A DNA stretch of 64,000 bases from Burkholderiaceae bacterium (GCA_016790575.1 JAEUOU010000029.1:267046-331045); one strand, 5' to 3'; counted from the stretch's first letter, positions 28,200 through 37,506 are shown. The notes: generated by a model not told the origin, from the sequence alone. Translations and numbers: made by a program.

Positions 28200-28471
28200 G
28201 GCTGGTTCCAGTCGTCGCCGCGCGTGAGTCGCATCAGTTCGTCCGTGCTCATGCCGCCTTTGGCAATGCCGATGAACGGGCGGATCGGGTCATCCGGGGC
28301 CAGAAACGACAGGTCCGGCTCGCCGGGCGGCGGTGTGGCGTCGGTCGCTTTGGCCGCCACCAGGTATTCGGCCAGGGCCTCCTGCACCACCTGCGTCTTG
28401 GTGACGCCACGGCGCTCGCACAGGGCGCCGAGGTCTCGTTCAAGGTTCTGGGGGAGTCGCACCGAGAGCAT
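28196..28471 (-). CDS. vapB: VapB-type ribbon-helix-helix antitoxin inside the hpa operon
   Basis: The product is 91 aa. The N-terminal RHH domain is MLSVRLPQNLERDLGALCE with helix RRGVTKTQVVQEALAEYL; the acidic, proline-containing C-terminus binds the toxin. Three in-frame ATGs lie close together. The third (28471) was chosen because an aaggag ribosome-binding site sits 8 bp before it, and too near the others. Repeated tgtcatac sites upstream are likely its operator. Confidence 0.88.
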   Translation of the reverse strand: MLSVRLPQNLERDLGALCERRGVTKTQVVQEALAEYLVAAKATDATPPPGEPDLSFLAPDDPIRPFIGIAKGGMSTDELMRLTRGDDWNQP

Positions 28472-28483
28472 GGACATTCTCCT

Positions 28484-28544
28484 TGTCATACAGCAGGTGA
28501 TTCATTGTATGACGCATTGCGGGTTGTCATACAGCCTGTCATAC
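28484..28544. promoter_or_regulatory. Operator array of the intra-operon vapBC module
   Basis: The octamer tgtcatac occurs at 28484-28491, 28525-28532 and 28537-28544, with an inverted match (tgtatgac) at 28506-28513. The array covers the whole gap between hpaE and vapB and runs into the hpaE stop codon. A -10-like tacaat (minus strand) falls inside. This gives the module its own autoregulated promoter. Confidence 0.7.
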
Positions 28545-30014
28545 GCCCCAGTGCGGAATATGGTGCGACCCCAGCGACACGGCCACGTTCTTGGGTTCGC
28601 AGAAGACTTCGTAGCTCCAGGTGCCGCCTTCACGCCCGGTGCCGCTGGCCTTGGTGCCGCCGAAGGGCTGGCGCAGGTCGCGCACGTTCTGGCTGTTGAC
28701 GAAGCACATGCCGGCCTCCACCGCGGCGGCGACCCGGTGCGCGCGGCCGAGGTTCTCGGTCCAGACGTAGCTGGACAGGCCGTACTGGATGTCGTTGGCG
28801 AGTTCAATCGCGTGGGCCTCGTCGCGGAACGGGATCAGGCAGGCCACGGGGCCGAAGATTTCCTCCTGCGCGATGCGCATGCGGTTGTCCACGTCGGCAA
28901 AAACCGTGGGCCAGACGAAGTTGCCGTGTTTCACGCGCTCGGGCAGTTCGGTGGCATAGCGCGGCTGCTCCAGTCCGCCGCACAGCAGCGTGGCGCCTTC
29001 CTTGGGGCCGAGCTCGATGTAGCTGCGCACCTTGGCCAGGTGGCCCTGGCTGATCATCGGGCCGACGATGGTTTTCTCGTCCAGCGGGTCGCCCACCGTG
29101 ATGCGCCGGGCGCGGTCCACGAACTTGTCCACGAAGTGGGCGTAGATCGACTGCTGCACCAGGATGCGGCTGCCCGCGGTGCAGCGCTCGCCGTTGTTGG
29201 AAAAAATCATGAACACGGCGGCGTCGAGCGCGCGGTCCAGATCGGCGTCGTCAAAGATCACGAACGGGCTTTTGCCGCCCAGTTCCATGCTGAACTTCTT
29301 CAGGCCCGCCGCCTGGACGATGCGGTTGCCGGTGGCGGTGGACCCGGTGAAGCTGATGGCGCGCACGTCCGGATGCGCGCACAGCGGCTCGCCCGCGTCT
29401 TTGCCGTAGCCGTGCACGATGTTCAGCACGCCGGCGGGAATGCCGGCCTCCAGCGCCAGCTCGCCCAGACGCGCGGCCGTCATCGGCGAGAGCTCGCTCA
29501 TCTTCAGCACGGCCGTGTTGCCAAACGCCAGACACGGCGCGACCTTCCAGGTCGCGGTCATGAAGGGCACGTTCCACGGCGAGATCAGCGCGCACACCCC
29601 CACCGGGTGGAACAGCGTGTAGTTCAGGTGTGTGGGCGTGGGGTAGGTGTGGCCGTCCACGCGGGTGCACATCTCGGCAAAGTAGGTGAAGTTGTCCGCC
29701 GCGCGCGGAATCAGCTGCTTGCCGGTCTGGCTGATCACCTGGCCGCAGTCGTTGGTCTCCAGCTGGGCGATCTCGGGCACGTGCTTCGCGATCAGCTCGC
29801 CGAGCTTGCGCATCAGGCGTGCGCGCTCGGTCGCCGGGGTGCCGGCCCATTTCGGGAACGCGGCCTTGGCGGCGGCGACAGCGGCGTGGACTTCCGCCTC
29901 GCCACCGGCGGCCACCTCGGCCAGCACCTCCTGGGTCGCGGGGTTGAGGGTTTCGAAGTAGGCGCTGCCGGCGACGGGCTGGCCGTTGATCAGGTGGTCG
30001 ATGCGCATGGTCAT
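28539..30014 (-). CDS. hpaE: 5-Carboxymethyl-2-hydroxymuconate semialdehyde dehydrogenase (HpaE)
   Basis: This 491-aa NAD-dependent aldehyde dehydrogenase has the catalytic Cys in NNGERCTAGSR, the general-base Glu in FSMELGGKSPF and the NAD motif FTGSTATGNR. The starting block MTMRIDHLINGQPVAGSAYF matches HpaE. The ATG at 30014 overlaps the hpaG2 stop (ATGA), so I chose it over an ATG two codons later (30008). It oxidises the ring-opened semialdehyde made by HpaD. Its stop codon overlaps the vapBC operator array. Confidence 0.93.
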   Translation of the reverse strand: MTMRIDHLINGQPVAGSAYFETLNPATQEVLAEVAAGGEAEVHAAVAAAKAAFPKWAGTPATERARLMRKLGELIAKHVPEIAQLETNDCGQVISQTGKQLIPRAADNFTYFAEMCTRVDGHTYPTPTHLNYTLFHPVGVCALISPWNVPFMTATWKVAPCLAFGNTAVLKMSELSPMTAARLGELALEAGIPAGVLNIVHGYGKDAGEPLCAHPDVRAISFTGSTATGNRIVQAAGLKKFSMELGGKSPFVIFDDADLDRALDAAVFMIFSNNGERCTAGSRILVQQSIYAHFVDKFVDRARRITVGDPLDEKTIVGPMISQGHLAKVRSYIELGPKEGATLLCGGLEQPRYATELPERVKHGNFVWPTVFADVDNRMRIAQEEIFGPVACLIPFRDEAHAIELANDIQYGLSSYVWTENLGRAHRVAAAVEAGMCFVNSQNVRDLRQPFGGTKASGTGREGGTWSYEVFCEPKNVAVSLGSHHIPHWGV

Positions 30015-30784
30015 CCTTGGGCGGTGATGGTGTTGACAAGGGCGCCGACGCCCTCGATTTCGGTGACGATCACGTCCCCGGGCCGGCAGTCCACCACGCC
30101 GTCGGGTGTGCCGGTGAGGATCAGGTCGCCAGGGTAGAGCGTCATGAAGGCGCTGAAATACTCGATCAGCGTGGGCACGTCGAAAATCATGTCGCGTGTG
30201 TGGCCCTGCTGGGTCACGGTGCCATTGACCGTGGTGCGCAGCGCCAGGGCCATCGGGTCGGGGATGTCGGCGGCGTCCACCAGCCAGGGCCCGATGGGCG
30301 TGCAGGTGTCGCGGTTCTTGACCTTCAGGTTGGGGCGGTACCAGTTTTCCAGGTAGTCGCGGATGGCGTAGTCGTTGGCCACGGTGTAGCCGGCCACAAA
30401 ATCCAGCGCGTCGGCTTTGGCCACGCGGCGCGCCTCGCGCCCGATCACCACCGCCAGCTCGCATTCGTAGTGCATGAACGCCACCCCGGCCGGGCGCACG
30501 GTGAAACCGCGGTGGCCGGTGAGCGAGGCCGCACTTTTGAGGAAGGCCAGCGGCTCGTCGGGCGCCTTGAAGGCCAGTTCCTTCGCATGGTCGGCATAGT
30601 TCAGGCCCAGCGCCAGCACCGTGCGCGGGCGGTGCGCCGGCATGGGGGCCAGCGGGGGCAGCCAGATCACGTCGTCGAAGCCGACGCGGCGCCCTTTGAA
30701 CGCAGGGGTGAGCAGCTCCAGCTGGCCGTCGGCCTCGATGGCATCGTGAATCCCGCCGGCCCAGGCGATGCGGGCATGTTTCAT
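30011..30784 (-). CDS. hpaG2: Homoprotocatechuate pathway decarboxylase/isomerase, C-terminal-type subunit (HpaG2)
   Basis: The product is 257 aa with one fumarylacetoacetate-hydrolase-fold domain. GLNYADHAKELAFKAPDEPL, the metal-binding HYECELAVVIGREARR and AIRDYLENWYRPNLKVKNRD match the C-terminal half of the fused E. coli HpaG. The genes are split here into G1 and G2, overlapping by 4 bp. The pair carries out decarboxylation and double-bond isomerisation before hydration by HpaH. Overlaps hpaE at its 3' end by 4 bp. Confidence 0.92.
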   Translation of the reverse strand: MKHARIAWAGGIHDAIEADGQLELLTPAFKGRRVGFDDVIWLPPLAPMPAHRPRTVLALGLNYADHAKELAFKAPDEPLAFLKSAASLTGHRGFTVRPAGVAFMHYECELAVVIGREARRVAKADALDFVAGYTVANDYAIRDYLENWYRPNLKVKNRDTCTPIGPWLVDAADIPDPMALALRTTVNGTVTQQGHTRDMIFDVPTLIEYFSAFMTLYPGDLILTGTPDGVVDCRPGDVIVTEIEGVGALVNTITAQG

Positions 30785-31578
30785 GGGACCCCCACGCTCG
30801 GCACGGCCGTGTCCTCGCTGCCCCCCAAGGGGGCCTTCGCGCCTAGGGGCGGCCCGTCGGCGCTCACCTCCCTCACGATCGTATTCACAAGCGGCTGGAA
30901 GCCTGGCGCGGCAATTTCGATGCGGTCGCCGACCCGGGCGCGCGGGCGGGTGCCGTCGTCCAGGCAGTCGGTGCCCAGCATCAGGATGTCGCCCGGCTGC
31001 AGCGTCTGGAAGTCGCGCACGTCGGCCAGCAGCGTGGCGGCGTCGCGCGCCAGGGTGGAGAGATCGACGGTCTGCCGCAGCTCGCCGTTGATGCGCACCG
31101 TCAGCGTCAGCGCGGCCAGATCGCCCACGGTGGCCAGCGGCACCACGCGCGGGCCCACGCCCAGGAAGCCGTCCAGGTTGCGGAATTTCACCGGCGGGCG
31201 GTAGTAGCTGGTGTGCGGCAGGGTCAGGTCGTTCAGCAGCACGAGGCCGGCCACACCCGCAAGGGTGTCGGTTGGTCCTGAATTCATAGCAAACAATGAC
31301 CGATCCACGCTGGGTAACGGCCAAAAATCCTTGAAATCTCCGAAAACCAGGCCCACCGAGGCCCCCACCTCGACCTCGGGCGCACTGGCGGGCAGCGGAA
31401 TGGCTGCGCCGGCTGCGGTGAAGGTGTTGGCGGTCTTGATGTAGAGCACCGGGGCGCGGGGCGCCCCTTTGTAAGGCGGCTCGCCGGCGCGGTCGGCCCA
31501 CAGCGCAGCTTCGCGGCGGAAGTTCAGCAGCGTGCCGTAGACGGTGCCGTCGGGCTGGAACGGGGGCGGAGCGGTCAT
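30781..31578 (-). CDS. hpaG1: Homoprotocatechuate pathway decarboxylase/isomerase, N-terminal-type subunit (HpaG1), with repeat-derived insertions
   Basis: The product is 265 aa with one FAH-fold domain, matching the N-terminal half of E. coli HpaG (KTANTFTAAGAAIPLP, then LVLLNDLTLPHTSYYRPPVK). Two parts are abnormal. Residues about 82-101 (FWPLPSVDRSLFAMN) are encoded by repeat copy E and sit where relatives have about 14 different residues. The last roughly 25 residues (GPPLGAKAPLGG onward) come from a second repeat type instead of the usual tail. The frame stays open across both. Whether the protein still folds and works is not known, but both changes lie outside the recognisable core strands. 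Confidence 0.88.
   Translation of the reverse strand: MTAPPPFQPDGTVYGTLLNFRREAALWADRAGEPPYKGAPRAPVLYIKTANTFTAAGAAIPLPASAPEVEVGASVGLVFGDFKDFWPLPSVDRSLFAMNSGPTDTLAGVAGLVLLNDLTLPHTSYYRPPVKFRNLDGFLGVGPRVVPLATVGDLAALTLTVRINGELRQTVDLSTLARDAATLLADVRDFQTLQPGDILMLGTDCLDDGTRPRARVGDRIEIAAPGFQPLVNTIVREVSADGPPLGAKAPLGGSEDTAVPSVGVP
30787..30860 (-). repeat. Second repeat type, forming the 3' coding end of hpaG1
   Basis: On the minus strand: ggcgcgaaggccccctt, ggggggcagcgaggac, ccgagcgtgggggtccc. It resembles G/C-run elements found between genes in Comamonadaceae. Here it is translated as the C-terminal tail of HpaG1 and ends at the hpaG2 start. Assignment is by pattern memory. Confidence 0.45.
31277..31336 (+). 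repeat. Dispersed repeat, copy E (inside hpaG1)
   Basis: Core blocks cctgaattcatagcaaacaa, tgaccgatccacgctggg and taacggccaaaaatcc. Full-length and well conserved, it lies antisense to hpaG1 and in frame, encoding residues about 82-101 of that protein. Confidence 0.88.
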
Positions 31579-32060
31579 TCGTCGGTGTCCGGGGTAGGGG
31601 TTTCGGTGTCGGGCGGTACTTCCAGCGCGATCAGGTCGTCCAGCAGCGCATACAGCTGGGCCAGCTTGGGGGCGCCGAGCTGGCTTTCCAGCCAGGCGTA
31701 GTGCGCCTCGATGGTGTGCGACAGCGCATCCACCAGCGCCAGGCCCTGGGCGGTGGCACGCACCACGCTGCGGCGGGCGTCTTCGGGGCAGCGGCTGCGG
31801 GTCAGCAGGCCGTCGCGCTCCATGCGCGCCAGCACGCCGGTGAGGCTGGGGCCGAGGATGAAGGCTTCGCGTGCGACCCGGCCGGTTTCCACGCCACCAG
31901 GGTCGGCCGCATGTTCGCCCAGCACCCGCAGCACCCGCCACTGCTGGTCCGACAGGCCATGGCCGCGCAGGCTGGGGCGGGTGTGCAGCATCACGGCCTC
32001 GCGCGCCTGCAGCAGCAGGCGGGGCAGGTTGCGATGGGTGAACGGGGTCGGGTGCGGCAT
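31575..32060 (-). CDS. hpaR: MarR-family homoprotocatechuate operon regulator HpaR
   Basis: The product is 161 aa. The winged-helix core reads LSDQQWRVLRVLGEHA, RVAREAFILGPSLTGVLARM, RDGLLTR and DARRSVVRAT, close to HpaR. HpaR represses the meta-cleavage operon until an aromatic inducer binds. It is the first gene of the leftward operon and overlaps hpaG1 by 4 bp, so it is itself in the unit it controls. A perfect AT palindrome lies 2 bp upstream of its start codon. Confidence 0.9.
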   Translation of the reverse strand: MPHPTPFTHRNLPRLLLQAREAVMLHTRPSLRGHGLSDQQWRVLRVLGEHAADPGGVETGRVAREAFILGPSLTGVLARMERDGLLTRSRCPEDARRSVVRATAQGLALVDALSHTIEAHYAWLESQLGAPKLAQLYALLDDLIALEVPPDTETPTPDTDE

Positions 32061-32062
32061 TT

Positions 32063-32078
32063 ATTTAATATATTAAAT
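32063..32078. promoter_or_regulatory. HpaR operator candidate, perfect 16-bp palindrome
   Basis: atttaatatattaaat, fully self-complementary and purely A/T in GC-rich DNA. It begins 2 bp from the hpaR start, between hpaR and the divergent nitronate monooxygenase. It has the size and symmetry of a MarR-type operator and probably overlaps the -10 element, so repression of hpaR and its operon is likely. Confidence 0.7.
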
Positions 32079-32155
32079 GATTTCAGGGCGGTGAATCTGC
32101 GGGTAAACCCTTGGCGCGCCTTCGGGTGAGAATGCGCGAACGTCCGGAGAACCCC

Positions 32156-33205
32156 ATGCGCACGCTGCAGGCCCTGCTGGGCACCGAATTTCCGTTGATT
32201 CAGGCGCCCATGGCTGGCGCGCAGGGCAGCGCGCTGGCGCTGGCCGTGTCGGGCGCCGGGGCGCTGGGCTCGTTGCCGGCGGCCATGCTGACGCCCTATG
32301 CGCTGCGCGCCGAGCTGGCGGTGCTGGCGGCCAGCGGGCGGCCCTGCAACGTCAATTTCTTCTGCCATACACCGCCCGAGCCCGACGCCGCCCGCGAAGC
32401 GGCCTGGCGTGCCACGCTGGCGCCCTACTACGCCGAGCTCGGACTCGACATCGCGGCCGTGCCGGCCGGCGCGGGACGGGCGCCGTTCAGCGCCGACCTG
32501 GCCGATCTGATCGCGCCGTTTCGCCCGCCGGTGGTGAGCTTCCATTTCGGCCTGCCCGCACCGGCCCTGCTGGCGCGCGTCAAGGCCTGGGGCGCCACGG
32601 TGCTGTCATCCGCCACCACGGTGGATGAAGCCGTCTGGCTGCAGGCCCACGGCGCGGATGCAGTGATTGCCCAGGGCCTGGAGGCCGGCGGCCACCGTGG
32701 CCACTTCCTGCGGCACGACCTGAGCGAGCAGATGGGCACATTTGCGCTGCTGCCGCAGGTGGTGCGCGCGGTGTCGGTGCCGGTGATCGCCGCCGGCGGC
32801 ATCGCCGACGCCGCCGCTGTGCGCGCCGCGCGGGCGCTGGGCGCCGCCGGGGTGCAGGTGGGCACGGCCTACCTGTGTTGCCCCGAGGCGACCACCACCG
32901 CCCTGCACCGCGCCGCGCTGCACAGCGACGCGGCCCGCCACACCGCGCTGACCAACGTGTTCACCGGCCGGCCGGCCCGCGGCATCGTCAACCGGGTGAT
33001 GCGCGAGCTGGGCAGCCTCAGCGCCGCAGCGCCCGAATTTCCGCTGGCCACCGCCGCCATGGCGCCCCTGCGGGCTGGGTTTGAGGCGCGCGGCAGCGCC
33101 GACTTTTCGCCGCTGTGGGCGGGCCAGAACACCCGCGGCTGTTGCGCCGTGCCCGCGGCGGAGCTGACGCGGGCGCTGGCGGCGGGTTTTGAAGGGGTTC
33201 ACTGA
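32156..33205 (+). CDS. Nitronate monooxygenase-family protein
   Basis: This 349-aa FMN-dependent TIM-barrel enzyme has the family motifs PLIQAPMAGAQ, the phosphate-binding GLEAGGHRGHFL, the glycine-rich VIAAGGIADAAAVRAA and GVQVGTAYLCCPEA. It oxidises nitronates or acts as a detoxifying flavoprotein. The ATG at 32156, with a ggaga ribosome-binding site, is better than the upstream GTG/TTG frame start. It is divergent from hpaR across the palindromic operator, so it may share HpaR control. The stop overlaps the next start (TGATG). Confidence 0.85.
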   Translation: MRTLQALLGTEFPLIQAPMAGAQGSALALAVSGAGALGSLPAAMLTPYALRAELAVLAASGRPCNVNFFCHTPPEPDAAREAAWRATLAPYYAELGLDIAAVPAGAGRAPFSADLADLIAPFRPPVVSFHFGLPAPALLARVKAWGATVLSSATTVDEAVWLQAHGADAVIAQGLEAGGHRGHFLRHDLSEQMGTFALLPQVVRAVSVPVIAAGGIADAAAVRAARALGAAGVQVGTAYLCCPEATTTALHRAALHSDAARHTALTNVFTGRPARGIVNRVMRELGSLSAAAPEFPLATAAMAPLRAGFEARGSADFSPLWAGQNTRGCCAVPAAELTRALAAGFEGVH

Positions 33206-33516
33206 TGTTTGTGGTCATCTTCCGCGCCACGGCGCGTGCCCTCGATGCCGACTACGCCGCCACCGCCGCGCACCTGCGCGAACTGGCGCTGCGCGACTTC
33301 GGCTGCCTGGAGTTTCTCGCCGTCACGGAAGGCGAGCAGGAAATTGCGCTGTCCTACTGGCCGGACGAGGCCAGCATCCGCGCCTGGAAGCAGCAGGCCG
33401 ACCACCTGATGGCCCAGCGGCTCGGCCGTGAGCGCTGGTACAGCGACTACCGGGTGGAGATTGCCGAGGTCAGACGCCGTTATCAACGCGACACGGTTCA
33501 CAGCAACCGTCGGTAG
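33205..33516 (+). CDS. Antibiotic-biosynthesis-monooxygenase (ABM) domain protein
   Basis: This 103-aa small dimeric alpha/beta-barrel family member has the pattern MFVVIFRATARALDADYAAT, LEFLAVTEGEQEIALSYWPD and W at the end of the core (RERWYSDYRVEI). It is often associated with heme degradation or quinone handling; the function here is unknown. Its start overlaps the nitronate monooxygenase stop by 1 base, so the two are coupled. Confidence 0.75.
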   Translation: MFVVIFRATARALDADYAATAAHLRELALRDFGCLEFLAVTEGEQEIALSYWPDEASIRAWKQQADHLMAQRLGRERWYSDYRVEIAEVRRRYQRDTVHSNRR

Positions 33517-33545
33517 CGGTCGCTTCGGGGTGGTAGTCTCGCCCG

Positions 33546-34922
<1,377 letters not shown>

Positions 34923-34968
34923 TGCGGCAGGTATAGTGCTTGCCTCTTCGCGGTGAAAGGCGGGGCGC

Positions 34969-34986
34969 CTGTTGACCGGTTAACAG
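34969..34986. promoter_or_regulatory. Near-perfect 18-bp palindrome before the FkbM gene
   Basis: ctgttgaccggttaacag is self-complementary except for one base pair. It lies 12 bp upstream of the TTG start of the FkbM methyltransferase, so it could be an operator. No regulator is nearby, and chance cannot be excluded. Confidence 0.3.
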
Positions 34987-34998
34987 CTTGGATTTCTC

Positions 34999-35784
34999 TT
35001 GAACAGCTTTCTTCATTCTCTCCGCAGGGCGATCATCAAAAGCCATCGCAAGGCGCTGGCTCGTGAAGTATTCAGCAGGCATGCCGGCGTCATACAGCGC
35101 GGGCCCTTTGCCGGTATTCGGTTCAATGGAGATGCCAATATCAGCCAGTCCGCGCATGGTCTGAAAATCTACGGCCTTTACGAAGAACCGGTCTGCGACT
35201 GGCTTCTTGCCGCGCTGACATCAATGACAGGCGATGGGCCGCGCACCTTCGTCGATGTGGGTGCGGGGGATGGTTATTACCCCGTTTCGCTGCTGGCCAA
35301 GGGTTTTTGCGAGCAAGCGGTGGCTTTTGAAGCCACCGAGACCGGGCGCATGGCCATCGCGCGGAACGCCGAACTCAACCAGGTTTCCAAGGCATTGCGT
35401 GCTCTGGGTGCAGCGGAGGGTGATTTCGCCGCCCAGCTGCAATCACTCGGACTTGACGGTGCGCGGACCGTAGTGCTCATGGACGTGGAAGGGGCTGAGT
35501 TTCAACTCCTGAATGCCTCGGCATTGCATCAGTTGAAGGGTGCCTTCATCGCGGTGGAACTGCATGACCGGTATGGTCGGGTGGATGCTTCGGCCCGCCA
35601 GCGGCTTGTCGACAGCCTGTCCGCGAACTGGACGGTCGAGGTGGTTCGCGACCGCGCCCGTGACTGGTCCCCGCTCAACGAGTTGACGGCCTGGCATGAC
35701 CTTGATCGCGCGGTGCTGCTCTCGGAGGGCCGCAAGATCATCGGCGAGTGGCTGTTCGCCCGACCCGGCAGCGCGCCGACGTAG
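34999..35784 (+). CDS. FkbM-family methyltransferase
   Basis: This 261-aa SAM-binding Rossmann protein has motif I TFVDVGAGDGYYPVSLLAKG (about 82-101) and LMDVEGAEFQLLNAS, the FkbM signature acidic segment. These enzymes O-methylate sugars, polyketides or lipid-linked glycans; substrate not known here. The start is TTG at 34999, the first possible in frame. Next on the same strand is a small membrane protein of unknown function. Confidence 0.8.
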   Translation: MNSFLHSLRRAIIKSHRKALAREVFSRHAGVIQRGPFAGIRFNGDANISQSAHGLKIYGLYEEPVCDWLLAALTSMTGDGPRTFVDVGAGDGYYPVSLLAKGFCEQAVAFEATETGRMAIARNAELNQVSKALRALGAAEGDFAAQLQSLGLDGARTVVLMDVEGAEFQLLNASALHQLKGAFIAVELHDRYGRVDASARQRLVDSLSANWTVEVVRDRARDWSPLNELTAWHDLDRAVLLSEGRKIIGEWLFARPGSAPT

Positions 35785-35848
35785 TCGTCGAACGCCAGTC
35801 TCTCGGGCCGGATGGTGTTGGTGGTGTGAAATCCTGAGGTGGGTTCCG

Positions 35849-36283
35849 GTGAAGTACTTGTTCGCAGTTTTCGGTCTGGTAGCGATTGTTGTGGCCTTTC
35901 TTCAGTACGGGTGGGCCGGTGTGGCAGTAGTGGCCGGTGCCATCCTGATGTGGATACTGCTTCATTTCACCCGATTGATGACCATCCTGAAAAGGGCCGC
36001 CGACCGCCCGATCGGGTACGTGGACAGTGCCGTCATGCTCAACGCCAAGCTCAAGACCGGGGTGACGCTGATGCATGTCATCGCCATGACCCGGTCCCTG
36101 GGCGCATTGCGCTCGCCCAAGGACGAACAGCCGGAGTTTTTCCGCTGGACTGACAGCGGCGACTCCCATGTGACTTGCGAGTTCCGCGAGGGCAAACTGG
36201 TGCAGTGGACCCTGGTGCGCCCCCCGCCGGAGGCTGAGGCGCCAGCCGATGCCACCACAAGCATGGTTCAGTCCGGATCGTAA
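35849..36283 (+). CDS. Conserved hypothetical membrane protein preceding ilvE
   Basis: The product is 144 aa from a GTG start at 35849 (MKYLFAVFGLVAIVVAFLQY). Two adjacent hydrophobic segments (about 2-20 and 22-40) are followed by a soluble domain with GDSHVTCEFREGKLVQWTLV. I do not recognise the family. It precedes ilvE in this window; the link may be only positional. The frame is open to 35696, but that region overlaps the FkbM gene. Confidence 0.6.
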   Translation: MKYLFAVFGLVAIVVAFLQYGWAGVAVVAGAILMWILLHFTRLMTILKRAADRPIGYVDSAVMLNAKLKTGVTLMHVIAMTRSLGALRSPKDEQPEFFRWTDSGDSHVTCEFREGKLVQWTLVRPPPEAEAPADATTSMVQSGS

Positions 36284-36338
36284 AATCCGGTCGGCGCAGC
36301 ATTGCGACGCGACCCGAATTTCCTTCAAAGGATCAACC

Positions 36339-37277
36339 ATGAGCCCCGTAATTCCCTCGATGTCCGACCGCGACGGCAAAATCTGGATGGACGGCCAGAT
36401 GGTCGACTGGCGCGATGCCAAAATCCATGTGCTGACCCACACCCTGCACTACGGCTGTGGCGCCTTCGAGGGCGTGCGCGCGTACAACACCGTCAATGGC
36501 ACGGCCATCTTCCGGTTGCAGGAGCACACCGAGCGCCTGTTCAACAGCGCCAAGATCCTGCGCATGAAGATCCCGTTCACTCAGGAACAGGTGAACGAGG
36601 CCCAAGTCGCCGTTGTCCGCGAGAACAATCTGGCAAGCTGCTACCTGCGGCCGCTGACCTGGATCGGCGACAAGAAGTTGGGCGTCTCGCCCAGGGGCAA
36701 CACCATCCACCTGATGGTGGCGGCCTGGGCCTGGGGCGCCTACCTCGGCGAAGAGGGCATGGCGCGGGGCATCCGCGTCAAGACCAGCAGCTACACCCGC
36801 CACCATGTCAACATCACCATGACGCAGGCCAAGGCGGTGAGCAACTACAGCAACTCCATCCTGGCCAACATGGAAGCCCTGGACGACGGTTACGACGAAG
36901 CCCTGCTGCTGGACAGCGCGGGTTTTGTCTCCGAAGGCGCCGGCGAGAACGTGTTTGTCATCAAGAACGGCGTGGTCTACACGCCGGACCTGTCGGCGGG
37001 CGCGCTCAACGGCATCACGCGCAACACCGTGTTCCACATCTGCAAGGACTTGGGCATCGAGGTGGTGCAAAAGCGCATCACGCGCGATGAGATTTATATC
37101 GCCGACGAAGCGTTTTTCACCGGTACCGCGGCCGAGGTGACGCCCATCCGCGAGCTGGACCGTGTGGAAATCGGTGCCGGCAGCCGCGGCCCGGTGACGG
37201 AGAAGATCCAGAGCGCGTTCTTCGACATCGTCAACGGCCGCAACCCGAAATACGCCCACTGGCTGACCAAGGTCTGA
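36339..37277 (+). CDS. ilvE: Branched-chain amino acid aminotransferase IlvE
   Basis: This 312-aa PLP enzyme of the class IV aminotransferase family interconverts leucine, isoleucine and valine with their keto acids. The PLP lysine is K165 (MTQAKAVSNY). HYGCGAFEGVRAYN, EEGMARGIRVKTSSYTR and SAGFVSEGAGENVFV are strongly conserved. The start at 36339 has an aaagga ribosome-binding site. A zinc-finger protein gene follows after 14 bp, probably co-transcribed. Confidence 0.94.
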   Translation: MSPVIPSMSDRDGKIWMDGQMVDWRDAKIHVLTHTLHYGCGAFEGVRAYNTVNGTAIFRLQEHTERLFNSAKILRMKIPFTQEQVNEAQVAVVRENNLASCYLRPLTWIGDKKLGVSPRGNTIHLMVAAWAWGAYLGEEGMARGIRVKTSSYTRHHVNITMTQAKAVSNYSNSILANMEALDDGYDEALLLDSAGFVSEGAGENVFVIKNGVVYTPDLSAGALNGITRNTVFHICKDLGIEVVQKRITRDEIYIADEAFFTGTAAEVTPIRELDRVEIGAGSRGPVTEKIQSAFFDIVNGRNPKYAHWLTKV

Positions 37278-37291
37278 AAGGGAGATACACC

Positions 37292-37498
37292 ATGACCCAA
37301 GCTGCAATCGAACTTCTGGCCAGCGACCTGAACGCCCAGGGCGGTGTTTACTGCCCCAGTCCGAAGGCCGACATGAAACTCTGGAACAGCCACCCGAAGG
37401 TTTATCTGGACGTGGCCCGAACCGGTGAAGCGAAATGCCCCTATTGCGGAACCGTCTACCGGCTCAAGGCGGGGGAAACGGTGGGACACGGCCACTGA
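37292..37498 (+). CDS. Small zinc-finger (CHCC-type) protein
   Basis: The product is 68 aa with metal ligands C21, H34 and C49-x2-C52 (KCPYCGTVY), the pattern of the zf-CHCC family. Relatives are subunits of respiratory complex I in eukaryotes; the role of the bacterial forms is unclear. The gene is directly downstream of ilvE and is likely co-transcribed. Confidence 0.85.
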   Translation: MTQAAIELLASDLNAQGGVYCPSPKADMKLWNSHPKVYLDVARTGEAKCPYCGTVYRLKAGETVGHGH

Positions 37499-37506
37499 AC
37501 TCCAGC

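Noticed and set aside
27561..30137. Long open frame (about 858 codons) on the plus strand across hpaD, vapBC and hpaE
   Set aside because: It runs across several well-supported minus-strand genes and has no recognisable product.
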